Origin: Verrucomicrobiota bacterium
GTDB taxonomy: Bacteria > Verrucomicrobiota > Verrucomicrobiia > Verrucomicrobiales > Verrucomicrobiaceae
Assembly (NCBI GenBank): GCA_025360015.1
Contig: JANYCZ010000070.1
Coordinates: 1 to 64,000, forward strand
Direction: 5' to 3'
DNA: 64,000 nucleotides
Under the pieces are notes generated by a model, which worked only from the letters and a program-made list of their open reading frames with translations, did no database searches and had not been told where the DNA came from. Positions 29,367 through 38,413 of this stretch are shown here, in pieces (the first letter of the stretch is position 1; every line of letters begins with the position of its first letter). The translations under genes were made by a program, and so were the position numbers.

Positions 29367-30827
29367 TCAGGCAGGGTTGGTTTTTAATGAGCTTGCTGAT
29401 CGTTTCAGCGTGAAGAAGAAGGTGCTGCCTTCGCCTAGTTTGCTTTCAGCCCAGACACGTCCACTGTGCCGGGCGATGATGCGGCGCACGCTGGCCAGGC
29501 CGATGCCCGTCCCTTCGAATTCATCTGCACGATGAAGCCTCTGGAAAACGCCAAAGAGCTTGTGGGCGTACTGCATGTCGAAGCCCACGCCATTGTCCCG
29601 CACAAACAGAATGAGCCGTCCGTCCTCCTCGCCGGCGGCGCCGATTTCGATGTGCGCCGGATCGCGTGGGCGGGTGTACTTCACTGCGTTGCCCACCAGA
29701 TTGACCAGCACCTGCCTGAGAACGGCCGCATCTCCGATGACCACCGGCAGCGGTGCGATCTTCCACTGGATGTTCCGGTGCTGAGTCGTTGACTCCAGGC
29801 CGTGGAGGGCTTCCTGCAGCAGGTGGTTTAAATCCACCGAGCCTTCGCTCATTTCCATGCGGCCCATGCGGGAAAAACCCAGCAGATCGTCGATGAGCTG
29901 GCCCATGTCCACGCTCGCTTCGTTGATGGTTTTGAGATAGCGCCGGGCTTTTTCTGACAACTGCCCATCGATGTGTTTTTGCAGCATTTCCACATAGCCC
30001 TGGATGTGGCGCAATGGCGCACGTAGATCGTGGGACACTGAGTAGGAGAAAGATTCCAGCTCCTTGTTGGCTTCGAGAAGTTGGGCGGCTTGATGATGCA
30101 GGCTGGCGTTGAGCCGTGAAATCTTCGCTGCTGCCTCTTTTTGATCCGTGATATCGTGGCCGGTGGCGTAGGTCAGCCCCCGTCCGGCCTCCGGCTGGGC
30201 CTTCCAGAAGATGCAACGCCAGGATCGATCTTTGCACTGGTAGCGGTTTTCAAAATGAATGGTTCGTTCGCCAGAATTGAGTTTTTCCATCTCGGCAAGT
30301 GTACCGGCATGATCGTCCGGGTGGACCAAATCCAGGATGGGCCGCGCCAGCAACTCGTCGGTTGTGTATCCGAGTGTGTAGGTGAAGGCTGGGTTGACCT
30401 GTTTGAAAAAGCCGTCCGTTCCTGTGATGCACAGCAGATCAAGCGAGAGGGTGAAAAAGCGTTCACGTTCGGCTTCGGCCTGTTGCCTTGCGGAAATTTC
30501 CTCGCCAGCGCGGCGATGCAGCCGCTGATTCTCGCGGGAAACGTAGAAGGCGCCTAGCGCGGCCAGACTGCTGGAGACCGCAATCGTCATGGCATGCGAC
30601 TGCCAAAGAGTGATTTTGGGAAAAAACCACATCTTAATTAACTGGTAGCCAGTCATCAGGACAGCGGTTGCCACCAAGACCAGGAGCGAATGAACGAGAG
30701 TCTTTGGGAATCTCATGCGAAACAGACCAGGAATAGAGTGAACCGGAACCATGGCGTAGGCTTGCTTGCCTGGGCCATCAGACACTCTGGATTCAGATGA
30801 TTCGGAGATCGTGGGACAACAACGCAT
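29367..30827 (-). CDS. Membrane PAS sensor histidine kinase
   Basis: Up to 486 aa. Two membrane helices (LVHSLLVLVATAVLMTGY and a second near SHAMTIAVSSSLAALGAFYV) are followed by a PAS/PAC domain (FFTLSLDLLCITGTDGFFKQVN ... ATGHDITDQ). A phytochrome-type HisKA domain with H in YSVSHDLRAPLRHIQGY and a HATPase (NLVGNAVKYT, DNGVGFD, GTGIGLA) complete it. The start is unsure: MRFPKT at 30716 may be the true first codon. First gene of the kinase-receiver-hybrid kinase operon. Confidence 0.9.
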   Translation of the reverse strand: MRCCPTISESSESRVSDGPGKQAYAMVPVHSIPGLFRMRFPKTLVHSLLVLVATAVLMTGYQLIKMWFFPKITLWQSHAMTIAVSSSLAALGAFYVSRENQRLHRRAGEEISARQQAEAERERFFTLSLDLLCITGTDGFFKQVNPAFTYTLGYTTDELLARPILDLVHPDDHAGTLAEMEKLNSGERTIHFENRYQCKDRSWRCIFWKAQPEAGRGLTYATGHDITDQKEAAAKISRLNASLHHQAAQLLEANKELESFSYSVSHDLRAPLRHIQGYVEMLQKHIDGQLSEKARRYLKTINEASVDMGQLIDDLLGFSRMGRMEMSEGSVDLNHLLQEALHGLESTTQHRNIQWKIAPLPVVIGDAAVLRQVLVNLVGNAVKYTRPRDPAHIEIGAAGEEDGRLILFVRDNGVGFDMQYAHKLFGVFQRLHRADEFEGTGIGLASVRRIIARHSGRVWAESKLGEGSTFFFTLKRSASSLKTNPA

Positions 30828-31221
30828 GGACGAGGGGCCTAGCGATTCATCGGCGGTGTTGAGTGAGCAGAAGCAGCGACATACAATGTGGAGAGGAGAA
30901 AAATATGGTTCACATAATATTCATGCTCATATTAATAATTGTTACAATTATGTAGCCCGGTTATCCCCGATCCTCATTGCTTTCACTTCCTCGTCGGCCC
31001 GTGGGATGGGTAGCTCTCCTTGTGAGGCTCCTTCTGGCCGTAGGCGCACGATTGTCCATACGTGGCTGAAAACTGGCAGCATTTCATCGAAGCCCAAGCC
31101 TCCGGCCAATTCGCAGTGCCCAGTTTTCAGTTTGCAATTCTTCGGCCCCGCTTCACCCAGCGCGAACTCAATGATCGAGGACGAGTAGGATGAAGACACG
31201 CCCGCTGCTTGCTCTGCTCTT
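30828..31221. other. Intergenic region with AT-rich dyad
   Basis: No gene found in 394 bp. The segment 30893-30955 is strongly AT-rich and contains a perfect 8-bp dyad, ATAATTGT / ACAATTAT, around one T (30935-30951). It sits upstream of the kinase operon and could hold its promoter and an operator. The word ATCGAGGACGAGT (31174-31186) recurs at 6543 and 60835. Confidence 0.45.
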
Positions 31222-33570
31222 TCACTTCGCCGCCACGCCCATCTCACGCCCATTTAGCACTGCCACCAGCGTCAGATCCACCAGCAGCTTCTGCACATTG
31301 CAGCTTGAGGCCGCAAAGCTCTTCTGCAGATCCTCCAGCGTCTGGGGGCCATAGGCCAGCGGCTGCTGCTTCACGAAGTGATTGAAGAGCTGACGGATGA
31401 AGGCGCGGTGCCCATACGGGCTGCCGGCCACGTAGTTCACGATGTCGCGCGGACCGCTCAAGTGTACCACGCGGCCTTCGTCATCGGCAAATTCACCACT
31501 GGCATTCACCGGCTTGTTGTTGTCCTGCGTGCGCCAGCGGCCAATGGCATCAAAGTTTTCCAGGCTGAAGCCCAGCGGATTGATGGTGGAGTGGCAGGAC
31601 ATGCAGGAGTTGTTCCGGGTCAGCTCCGTGATTTTCTCGCGCATGGTCAGCTTCGGATTGAAGTGGCTCTCATCAAACGTCACCGCCATCGGCGGTGGCC
31701 GCAGCGAGAGGCCGACGATGTTGCGCGTGAGGAAGACACCGCGATGGATCGGTGAGGTCGCGCGGCTGGACGCCAGCGACGCCAGCAGATATGGATGTGT
31801 CACCACACCCGCACGCTGCTTGGGATCAAACGACACCTGCTGGAAGTCGCCGCCCTGAATCGGCTTGCCGTAAAATTTTCCGAGGCGGTCATTGAGCAGC
31901 AGGTAGTCCGCCTGCAAAAGCTGGCGGTAGTCAGACTGCGGGCTCCACACCACTTGATCGAGAAACGCGAACAGCGACTCGCGCAGATCCGCCAGCACGC
32001 TGTCATCAAAGCCCGGGAAGATCTTCATGTCTTTGGCATTGCCCTCGGCGCGCTCAAGTTCTAGCCAGTGGTGGAAAAAGCCGTGCAGCTTGGTCTTGGT
32101 GCGCGGGTCCACCAGCATGCGCTGCGCCTCTGCGCGGATCTGCTCCGGCGTGCGCAGCTTGCCCGAGGTAGCGGCCTGTATCAGCTTCTTGTCAGGAATG
32201 GAGTCCCACAGCGTCAGCGCCAGGCGTGAGGCAAAGGCGAAGTCATCCGGCTTTTCCAGCTCGCGCAGTTCCGGGTACAGAAACTGCGGTGACTTCAGCG
32301 TGAAAAGCACCACACGCTTCACCGCCTGCTCCGGACTCTTCGCAGAGGCAAACAGCCTTTCCACATGCAGCTGCTTTTGTTCCTCCGTCAGCGGGCGGCA
32401 GAAGGCGGCCTCCACAAAGGTGAAGGCAAACTTCTTGAGCTTCTCCACGCGATCTGGCGCGCCGTCCTTGGTGCCGGCCAGTTCGTTCAGATTCTCCTCC
32501 ACATGCTCTGCAGTGGAGATGGCGGCGTCCGTGGCGGCCTGATCCCAGCCTTTGGAAATGGAGGTGCCGCGCTCATAGCCCACGCTGCGATCATCCGCAG
32601 GGAAACTCGTGCGCACGATCATAAGTTCGCGTGTGCGGTCCGTGCGCAGCGCATGCTGCGGGATGATCTCCGCCACGCCATGCGGCGTCTTCCACCACAG
32701 CTCGATGGAGGCGGACTGCTCTTTGAATTTGAAATGATCCAGCCGCAGCCGGTAGGCACGGCCACCCACGAGGAAGAGGCTCTTCTTCTCCTCCCTCACC
32801 TTGGGGCCCGCGCTTACCCAAGCATCGATCAGTGCATCGTTTTCACTGGTGTCATTGATCCACAGGCGCGCGCCGTTTTCGGTCTTGAGGGTGAACTCAT
32901 ACATACCCGTGTCTTCCGCCACCACACTGCCCTCCCAGGTGTCCTGAAACTGCTCGGCCTCCATCTTCGCATTGTCCGGGCTGCCCGCGTCAAAGTGAAA
33001 CGCCACCTGAGGATCCACCCGGTCAAACTTGTAGTTCGGCCGCTTCGCCTTGATGCCATTCTTCGGCGTCGTGTCCACCACCGGCTCCCCGGGTTTCGGC
33101 AGTTCGGTCCCGCGATAATTGGCCTTCAGCCCAGCCTCGGCATTCACCGGCCGATCAAATCCAGGTCCCATGCGAAAGCGCCCGATCAGGTCCATTACCG
33201 ACATGCGATACTGTGCGATGGTCAGCCGGCTCAGATCCTGATCCGGCGGGTGGCTGCGCGCCTGCGCTGCACCGGAGTAAAAGGAATCATAGATGTATGC
33301 GGCCACCTGCTTGGCATCCTCACCCACACACGTACCCTCCTTGTCCTCCGGCATCGTGCGTTCGATCTTCCGCGCCAGCGCCTCCAGCGTGAGGTCGCCC
33401 GTCAGCGGGTCATCATACTTGTCCTTCACCCCCTGGCCCTTGGCCCCGTGGCACTCCTGGCACATCTGTTTGTAAATAACGGCACCAGGATGCTCGGCGG
33501 CAGAAGCGTACGCCGTCAGCATCCAGAGCGTGAGCCAGGCAAAGGGAGGGGAAGAGAATTTTCGGACCAT
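31222..33570 (-). CDS. Secreted cytochrome-c/PA14/DUF1592-DUF1588-DUF1585 protein
   Basis: 782 aa with a signal peptide (about 1-24). A c-type haem site CQECH lies near residue 36. A PA14-like domain (FHFDAGSPDNAKMEAEQFQDTWEG ... GMYEFTLKTENGARLWIND) follows, then DUF1592, DUF1588 and DUF1585 segments including CMSCHSTINPLGF. This planctomycete/verrucomicrobial family probably acts in periplasmic redox steps of polymer breakdown. Usually a DUF1552 partner is next door, but none is seen here. It is followed downstream by non-coding sequence. Confidence 0.9.
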   Translation of the reverse strand: MVRKFSSPPFAWLTLWMLTAYASAAEHPGAVIYKQMCQECHGAKGQGVKDKYDDPLTGDLTLEALARKIERTMPEDKEGTCVGEDAKQVAAYIYDSFYSGAAQARSHPPDQDLSRLTIAQYRMSVMDLIGRFRMGPGFDRPVNAEAGLKANYRGTELPKPGEPVVDTTPKNGIKAKRPNYKFDRVDPQVAFHFDAGSPDNAKMEAEQFQDTWEGSVVAEDTGMYEFTLKTENGARLWINDTSENDALIDAWVSAGPKVREEKKSLFLVGGRAYRLRLDHFKFKEQSASIELWWKTPHGVAEIIPQHALRTDRTRELMIVRTSFPADDRSVGYERGTSISKGWDQAATDAAISTAEHVEENLNELAGTKDGAPDRVEKLKKFAFTFVEAAFCRPLTEEQKQLHVERLFASAKSPEQAVKRVVLFTLKSPQFLYPELRELEKPDDFAFASRLALTLWDSIPDKKLIQAATSGKLRTPEQIRAEAQRMLVDPRTKTKLHGFFHHWLELERAEGNAKDMKIFPGFDDSVLADLRESLFAFLDQVVWSPQSDYRQLLQADYLLLNDRLGKFYGKPIQGGDFQQVSFDPKQRAGVVTHPYLLASLASSRATSPIHRGVFLTRNIVGLSLRPPPMAVTFDESHFNPKLTMREKITELTRNNSCMSCHSTINPLGFSLENFDAIGRWRTQDNNKPVNASGEFADDEGRVVHLSGPRDIVNYVAGSPYGHRAFIRQLFNHFVKQQPLAYGPQTLEDLQKSFAASSCNVQKLLVDLTLVAVLNGREMGVAAK

Positions 33571-33717
33571 GAAGGGGGGGTAAACTTGGCGAAGAGAATA
33601 ATACCCTCATCACAACCCTCTTTCAACGAACACCCTTTCAGTTTCGGCACCCATCTACTTGCCACGCCCCAGCGCTCCCGCATGCCGCCACGTAAACTTG
33701 CTCCTCACAGCGTGAAG

Positions 33718-33862
33718 TGGTCCGCACTCTCCGAGTGCGGTTTGGAAAGCAGGGCCTGCGGCCCAGCGAAAAGCTGAGGCGCAAAACCGGCGCGCCAGCG
33801 TCTTGGAGTGCGGTGGCACAGATGCACGGTGCAAGCCTGCATCGACGACACCGCTTTCGCCA
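33718..33862. repeat. Interspersed palindromic element, copy B
   Basis: Contains the small palindrome CCGCACTC-TC-CGAGTGCGG (about 33722-33740), the word AGCGTCTTGGAGTGCGGTG (33797-33815) and ACACCGCTTTCGC (33848-33860). The last two match copy A at 3781-3931 in sequence and order. The 366-bp gap 33571-33936 otherwise holds no gene. Confidence 0.65.
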
Positions 33863-33936
33863 GCCGCACGCACCTACTTCAACTCCATGAAAGAAGTCCA
33901 ATGAATGCACCGCTGTGAAGGTGAGAGCTTGGAAAT

Positions 33937-35538
33937 TCAACGACACCCGCACCCGCCACACCCCTTCGCCTTCCTCGCCCCCAGCTTCCTCTCGATCTCC
34001 AGCGACGTCGGCGTCACCGCCAGTCCTCCGAGTGATGTGCACCGGTGCTCCCGCGGCATCATCGCTGCCACGCCCTTCGCCGCATCAATCACCTCATCCA
34101 GCGGGATAAGTGGATCAAAGCCAGCCAGCGCCATGTTCGCGCAAGACAGCGCATTGCTCGCCGCCATCACATTCTTGCCCAGGCACGGCGCCTCGACGCG
34201 ATTCGCAATCGGATCACAGATCAAACCCAGCATGCTCTGAAACGCCATCGACGCCGCCGCGATGGCCTGATCCCGCGTGCCACCCGCCAGCGTCACCAGC
34301 GCCGCAGCAGCCATGCTCGCCGCCGCACCACCCTCCGCCTGACAACCGCCCACCTCCGCCGCAAACGTCCAGCGCGTGGCGATGAACACACCGATGACTC
34401 CACTCGCCAGCATCGCCTGCGCCATTTCCTCCTCGGACTTGCCCAGCGCCTCCGCCATGCCGATCACCGCACCCGGCAGCGCCGCACAGGCCCCCGCCGT
34501 CGGCGCAGCCACGATGACGCCCATGGAACTCTTCACCTCCATCAAAGCCGTCACGTAAAGCACGATGCGATTCAGCGCTCCGCCATCCAGCAGCCTGCCC
34601 GCCTGCATCAGTTCGTTAAAGCGCCCGCTTTGATGCCCCAACACGCGATCTTCATACTGCGTACCCGCAATGCCGCTGGCGACCGACTTCCTCAAAATGC
34701 GCACAATCGCGATCATCTTCTCCACCACTTCACCCTCCGTGAAATTCCCCCGCGCCATCTCATACTCCACCGCCAGCCGCCACAGCGCCGTGTGGCGTTC
34801 GCCATCATGCGTGAGCATCTCCGCACAGCTGGTGAAGGGCAGTTCAATCTCTCTTCTCGAATGAACTGGCAGCACCGGCGACAGCCGTTTCACAGACGTG
34901 ATCTTCAATTCAGACCTCAGCTTGTCCAAAATGGGAATTGGAACAAAGGCGTCTGATTTCACCTGCATCAGCCACCCGACTGCCGCATAAAGCATCTCGA
35001 ACTCGTGATGAACGAATCCATCAGCGGGGGGGCATGCAAACAGGCTCCAGGCTTGGTTGGCGTCTCCGCAAAACCAGATCAGCGTCTCATGACACCCACC
35101 GTCCATGCTCAGCGCCACGCCATCAATACTGAGCACCTCCATCATGCCGCCACCCGTCGAAATGGCGATCAGCGCATGCTGCTCCCGCGCATTGCGCAGC
35201 GTCAGCCGGTACGTGTTCGGATGCGGATCTCCCACATCCACCGTTTCAATGCGCAGCTTGATTCCCGCATCCGCCAGCGCCCTTCCAGAATCCGGCAGCC
35301 GCTCATCATCCGCGTCCCAGCCAAGCAATCCGCCAAACAGTCCCATGTCCGATCCCTGGCTCTCATGCGTGGTCGGCAGCGAGCCCGCACGGTCAAACTC
35401 CACCAGCACCTCCGCGATCTCTCCCTCCATCAGATCACGCGCCAGCCGCCCGATCCTCAGCGCCGCCGCACAGTGCGAACTCGATGGCCCGCGCATTACC
35501 GGACCAATAACATCATTGAAAATGGAAACGGCGCTCAT
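33937..35538 (-). CDS. sdaA: L-serine ammonia-lyase, iron-sulfur type
   Basis: 533 aa, single-chain alpha plus beta form. Converts L-serine to pyruvate and ammonia. The beta domain opens SIFNDVIGPVMRGPSSSH. The alpha domain carries the [4Fe-4S] cysteines in VGGCQAEGG, LICDPIAN and LSCANMAL and the motif GVIVAAPTAGACA. Oddly, the C-terminus ends in an extra Cys cluster (KGCGGCGCR). It starts 14 bp after the upstream secreted-protein stop and is the last gene of a five-gene operon headed by D-hydroxyproline dehydrogenase, so serine is probably catabolised alongside hydroxyproline. Confidence 0.93.
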   Translation of the reverse strand: MSAVSIFNDVIGPVMRGPSSSHCAAALRIGRLARDLMEGEIAEVLVEFDRAGSLPTTHESQGSDMGLFGGLLGWDADDERLPDSGRALADAGIKLRIETVDVGDPHPNTYRLTLRNAREQHALIAISTGGGMMEVLSIDGVALSMDGGCHETLIWFCGDANQAWSLFACPPADGFVHHEFEMLYAAVGWLMQVKSDAFVPIPILDKLRSELKITSVKRLSPVLPVHSRREIELPFTSCAEMLTHDGERHTALWRLAVEYEMARGNFTEGEVVEKMIAIVRILRKSVASGIAGTQYEDRVLGHQSGRFNELMQAGRLLDGGALNRIVLYVTALMEVKSSMGVIVAAPTAGACAALPGAVIGMAEALGKSEEEMAQAMLASGVIGVFIATRWTFAAEVGGCQAEGGAAASMAAAALVTLAGGTRDQAIAAASMAFQSMLGLICDPIANRVEAPCLGKNVMAASNALSCANMALAGFDPLIPLDEVIDAAKGVAAMMPREHRCTSLGGLAVTPTSLEIERKLGARKAKGCGGCGCR

Positions 35539-35552
35539 GGTTGTTGTTGCGG

Positions 35553-37163
35553 CTATTTTTCCAACTCCTGCCGCGTCGCGATGGGCACATAGCCAATCTC
35601 AAAACCCTTCGGCGGTGTGAGGACCAACGCGGGATCAATGTGCGCCAGCGTGCCGGCATCGGGCGGCGCTAGGTAGTCGCGATCCTTCGTCCACGCACGG
35701 TGCAGCTTCTCCACCCGCGCCTGCACCTGCTCGCGCTCCGCGTCGCTGAGGTCGGCATTCATCATCGCGGGTTGGTCGGCAAAGCGATACCAATAATACG
35801 TCACCACGCTGCCATCGCCGAGGTGGGCCTTGAAGGGGCCAGCCACCGGCCCCGGCTTCTTCCAGCAGCTTGCCGCGTCTTCCGGCGTCGTTCGTGGCTC
35901 CTGCGGTTTTTCCGTGGGCGTCTCAAAGCGATGCTGCGTGAGACCCAGCTCAGAAGGCACCTCCTTGGGCGCCATCACATTCCACCGCGGCTTTTTACCG
36001 TCGGTGCCAAGCGCGTAATATTCCGGCAGTGTGACGAGGCCCCCGCTGCTGCGTGTCAGTTGCTCGCTCCACTTGTAGCCAAAGGTGGTCGGATTCGGCG
36101 TGAACGAAGTGGCAAAGTCCCTCCATGCCAGCGGCACCTTCTCCTCCCGCTTGGTTCCTGGTGGATAAATGCTCCAGTTCGATCCGCCGCCATCGCGGAA
36201 GCGATGCACAGCAGATGCCTCCGCCTTGATCGCACCATCCGCAGATGCGCCGCCGTCCAACCACTTCTCCACCTCATCCCACAGCGCCGCTTTCTTATAA
36301 GCGGTGAGTCGATGCAGTACAGTTGACGTGCCATCAGGCCCAATCGGAAACGCCGTCGGTGCCACACGCGCATACTCCTTGCCTCCGGCATCCTTGGTGA
36401 GAACTGCAGGCACATGCTGCGTCTCCATCTGAATCGCTTTGTTAGGTCCGGCGGGCCGCGAGTCCAGCAGCATCCCCGCCCACTCCGGATGGTCAATCGT
36501 CGCCTGCGTCCAAAAGAACGGCGTAAAGAAAGCCGCAGGCCCCTTGAAGTTCGCGGTGCTGAGAAACAGCGTCCAGCATTGATTCCCCGTGGGCACATTC
36601 TTGCCCGCCGTGGTGGTCTTCGGATTCGTCAGCGGCAGCGGCAGATAGCCATAGCCAAACAGTTCACCACAGGTTCCCTGTTTGAGGTTCAAACCATCGA
36701 GCGGAAACAACAGCCACGGGCTGAGCTGTGCCACGCCATACTGGCCACGCGGCTTTTCCCAGGTGCCTGCGCCGTAGCCAGGACCGTTCGCGATGAATGA
36801 AAAATTCGGTCCTACACCGCCCATGATAAACTTCGGTGTAATCGTGGGGAAATGCGTGTCACGCCACCACCCCAGTCCGCCCTCAATATCCGTGTAGCAC
36901 TTGCCTTCCGGCTTCTTTCCTTCTTCATACTGCGGATGCATCCAGGTGCCGCAGAGTCCGGTTTGGAACGCATGCCCCGGATAAGTCCCCACCAGCGGCC
37001 ACGCCGCCGCATACAATGAAAAGCCCCCATTGAATTCCTCCGGTACTTTCTCCGCAGGTCCAAAGAGATAACCCGCCATTTCGCCCTGCCGCAGGTCGGC
37101 GGAATAGACAAGCGCTGGCAATGCGATCAGTGCGGCGCCGAGAGTGTGAAGCATGTGTTTCAT
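35553..37163 (-). CDS. Secreted protein of unknown function, 536 aa
   Basis: Signal peptide MKHMLHTLGAALIALPALVYS. The mature protein is rich in Trp, Tyr, Gly and Pro, with six or more cysteines that could pair (GLCGTWMHP, GKCYTD, GTCGELFGYGY, NQCWTLF). I recognise no catalytic motif. It lies 12 bp after the SGNH esterase stop and 14 bp before sdaA in a tight operon with a VHL-beta peptidase and D-hydroxyproline dehydrogenase. A role in binding or degrading the same extracellular substrate is an inference from position only. Confidence 0.75.
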   Translation of the reverse strand: MKHMLHTLGAALIALPALVYSADLRQGEMAGYLFGPAEKVPEEFNGGFSLYAAAWPLVGTYPGHAFQTGLCGTWMHPQYEEGKKPEGKCYTDIEGGLGWWRDTHFPTITPKFIMGGVGPNFSFIANGPGYGAGTWEKPRGQYGVAQLSPWLLFPLDGLNLKQGTCGELFGYGYLPLPLTNPKTTTAGKNVPTGNQCWTLFLSTANFKGPAAFFTPFFWTQATIDHPEWAGMLLDSRPAGPNKAIQMETQHVPAVLTKDAGGKEYARVAPTAFPIGPDGTSTVLHRLTAYKKAALWDEVEKWLDGGASADGAIKAEASAVHRFRDGGGSNWSIYPPGTKREEKVPLAWRDFATSFTPNPTTFGYKWSEQLTRSSGGLVTLPEYYALGTDGKKPRWNVMAPKEVPSELGLTQHRFETPTEKPQEPRTTPEDAASCWKKPGPVAGPFKAHLGDGSVVTYYWYRFADQPAMMNADLSDAEREQVQARVEKLHRAWTKDRDYLAPPDAGTLAHIDPALVLTPPKGFEIGYVPIATRQELEK

Positions 37164-37175
37164 GGAGAGTTATGT

Positions 37176-38411
37176 TCAAGGACGTGCCTGCTGCTTCATC
37201 AGCGCAAGGTTCGCCTCAGCAAAGGCTTGGCCCATCAGCGCAAAGGTCTTGGCACAGCCAAGATAGTGATAACCGGCATTCGAGGCACCGCGCTTCCACA
37301 GCGCCTCCTCCGCTGGAGAGATCAGCTTCGCCTCATACTGCTTCAAATACTCACGTTTCTCCGCCTCGGTCATCTGGCCGGTGGCATTGGCGTGATCTTT
37401 GTGCTTCGAGTTCAGGTAGAAGCCCATCTGGCGTGCCTGGGCTCTTTTATCGTCGATGACTCCCAGTTCCTCCGACCAAAACGGCGCGGTCTGGACGGCC
37501 ACGACGTTGCCTTTAAACTCGGGGAGCAATGACGGCGCGGTCATCGCCTCGCGGAAGGCGAGGATGTCCGGGTTCGCTTTTGAGCCTCCGACACCCATCA
37601 CGCCGATGACGAACGGCATCTGCGGTGCACTCAGATCTTTGCGCACATCGCAGATGAATTTGCCCAGCAAGTCACTGTAGACAACAAACCGCCCAGGCTT
37701 GCCGCGATCAGGATAGGTGTGACCGTCCACCATGTCGTTCCAGCCTTGCAGCCACACGAAGCCCGCGATTTCATAGCCTTGTTTTTCATCATACGCGGGG
37801 CACACGCGCTTCGGGTCGGCCAGTACACGTTTCACATGCTCCACCATGAGACGGTAGTAGTGCCCTGTTTCCTGCTTCTTCTGCGCGAGCCATTGGGGCA
37901 TGTTCTCAGGCACACCATGAGCTTTGGGGCCGTAGTAGAGCTTGCGCTGGTACTCGTTGAGTTCATAAGGCCCGGCGCTGGGTGGCCGAAAATCCGTGTG
38001 CAGGCTTTTCCCGCCCCATGCCGTCTTGATGATAAGCACCGGCTCCTTGAGCGCCTGGTCCAGCGTGAGGCCAAAGGTGAACTCAGGCCCGATCTTCCCA
38101 CCGTCCTGCTCCGGCTTCTGTCTTGAACCGTAGCCGGCCGTGAGCTTGCCAAAGCCCTCGCCGTTGGCTTCGCCAATTCCAGTGAAATACGAGATCCACA
38201 CATGATCACATGCGGTCGCTTTGCCATCCGCTCCACGCATCTGCCGCAGCAGCGGAGCCGTGGCCGGATCATCGCCGATGTAGTCAAACGTCTCAACCTT
38301 CGCATGCCCCTCCATGTTCGACTGCCCGGCAAGAATAAAGATCTTCAGCGGGTTCGCCTCAGATGAAAGCGTCGTTGCAAGCAACGAGACGAGCAAAAGG
38401 ATGAGTTTCAT
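37176..38411 (-). CDS. Secreted SGNH carbohydrate esterase (sialate O-acetylesterase-like)
   Basis: About 411 aa from the ATG at 38411, with signal peptide MKLILLLVSLLATTLSSEA. SGNH block I is IFILAGQSNMEGHA; further blocks are IIKTAWGGKSLHTDF and FVWLQGWNDMVDG; a C-terminal SSN/His region completes the DUF303 family pattern. It should deacetylate a sugar outside the cytoplasm. It begins 2 bp after the stop of the VHL-beta/double-zincin gene, so it belongs to the proposed hydroxyproline-rich protein operon, where it could strip acetyl groups from attached glycans. Confidence 0.88.
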   Translation of the reverse strand: MKLILLLVSLLATTLSSEANPLKIFILAGQSNMEGHAKVETFDYIGDDPATAPLLRQMRGADGKATACDHVWISYFTGIGEANGEGFGKLTAGYGSRQKPEQDGGKIGPEFTFGLTLDQALKEPVLIIKTAWGGKSLHTDFRPPSAGPYELNEYQRKLYYGPKAHGVPENMPQWLAQKKQETGHYYRLMVEHVKRVLADPKRVCPAYDEKQGYEIAGFVWLQGWNDMVDGHTYPDRGKPGRFVVYSDLLGKFICDVRKDLSAPQMPFVIGVMGVGGSKANPDILAFREAMTAPSLLPEFKGNVVAVQTAPFWSEELGVIDDKRAQARQMGFYLNSKHKDHANATGQMTEAEKREYLKQYEAKLISPAEEALWKRGASNAGYHYLGCAKTFALMGQAFAEANLALMKQQARP

Positions 38412-38413
38412 GA

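Noticed and set aside
27738..29387. Long plus-strand open frame (549 codons)
   Set aside because: Antisense to the hybrid kinase and receiver genes, whose catalytic motifs are clear; no motif in the antisense product.
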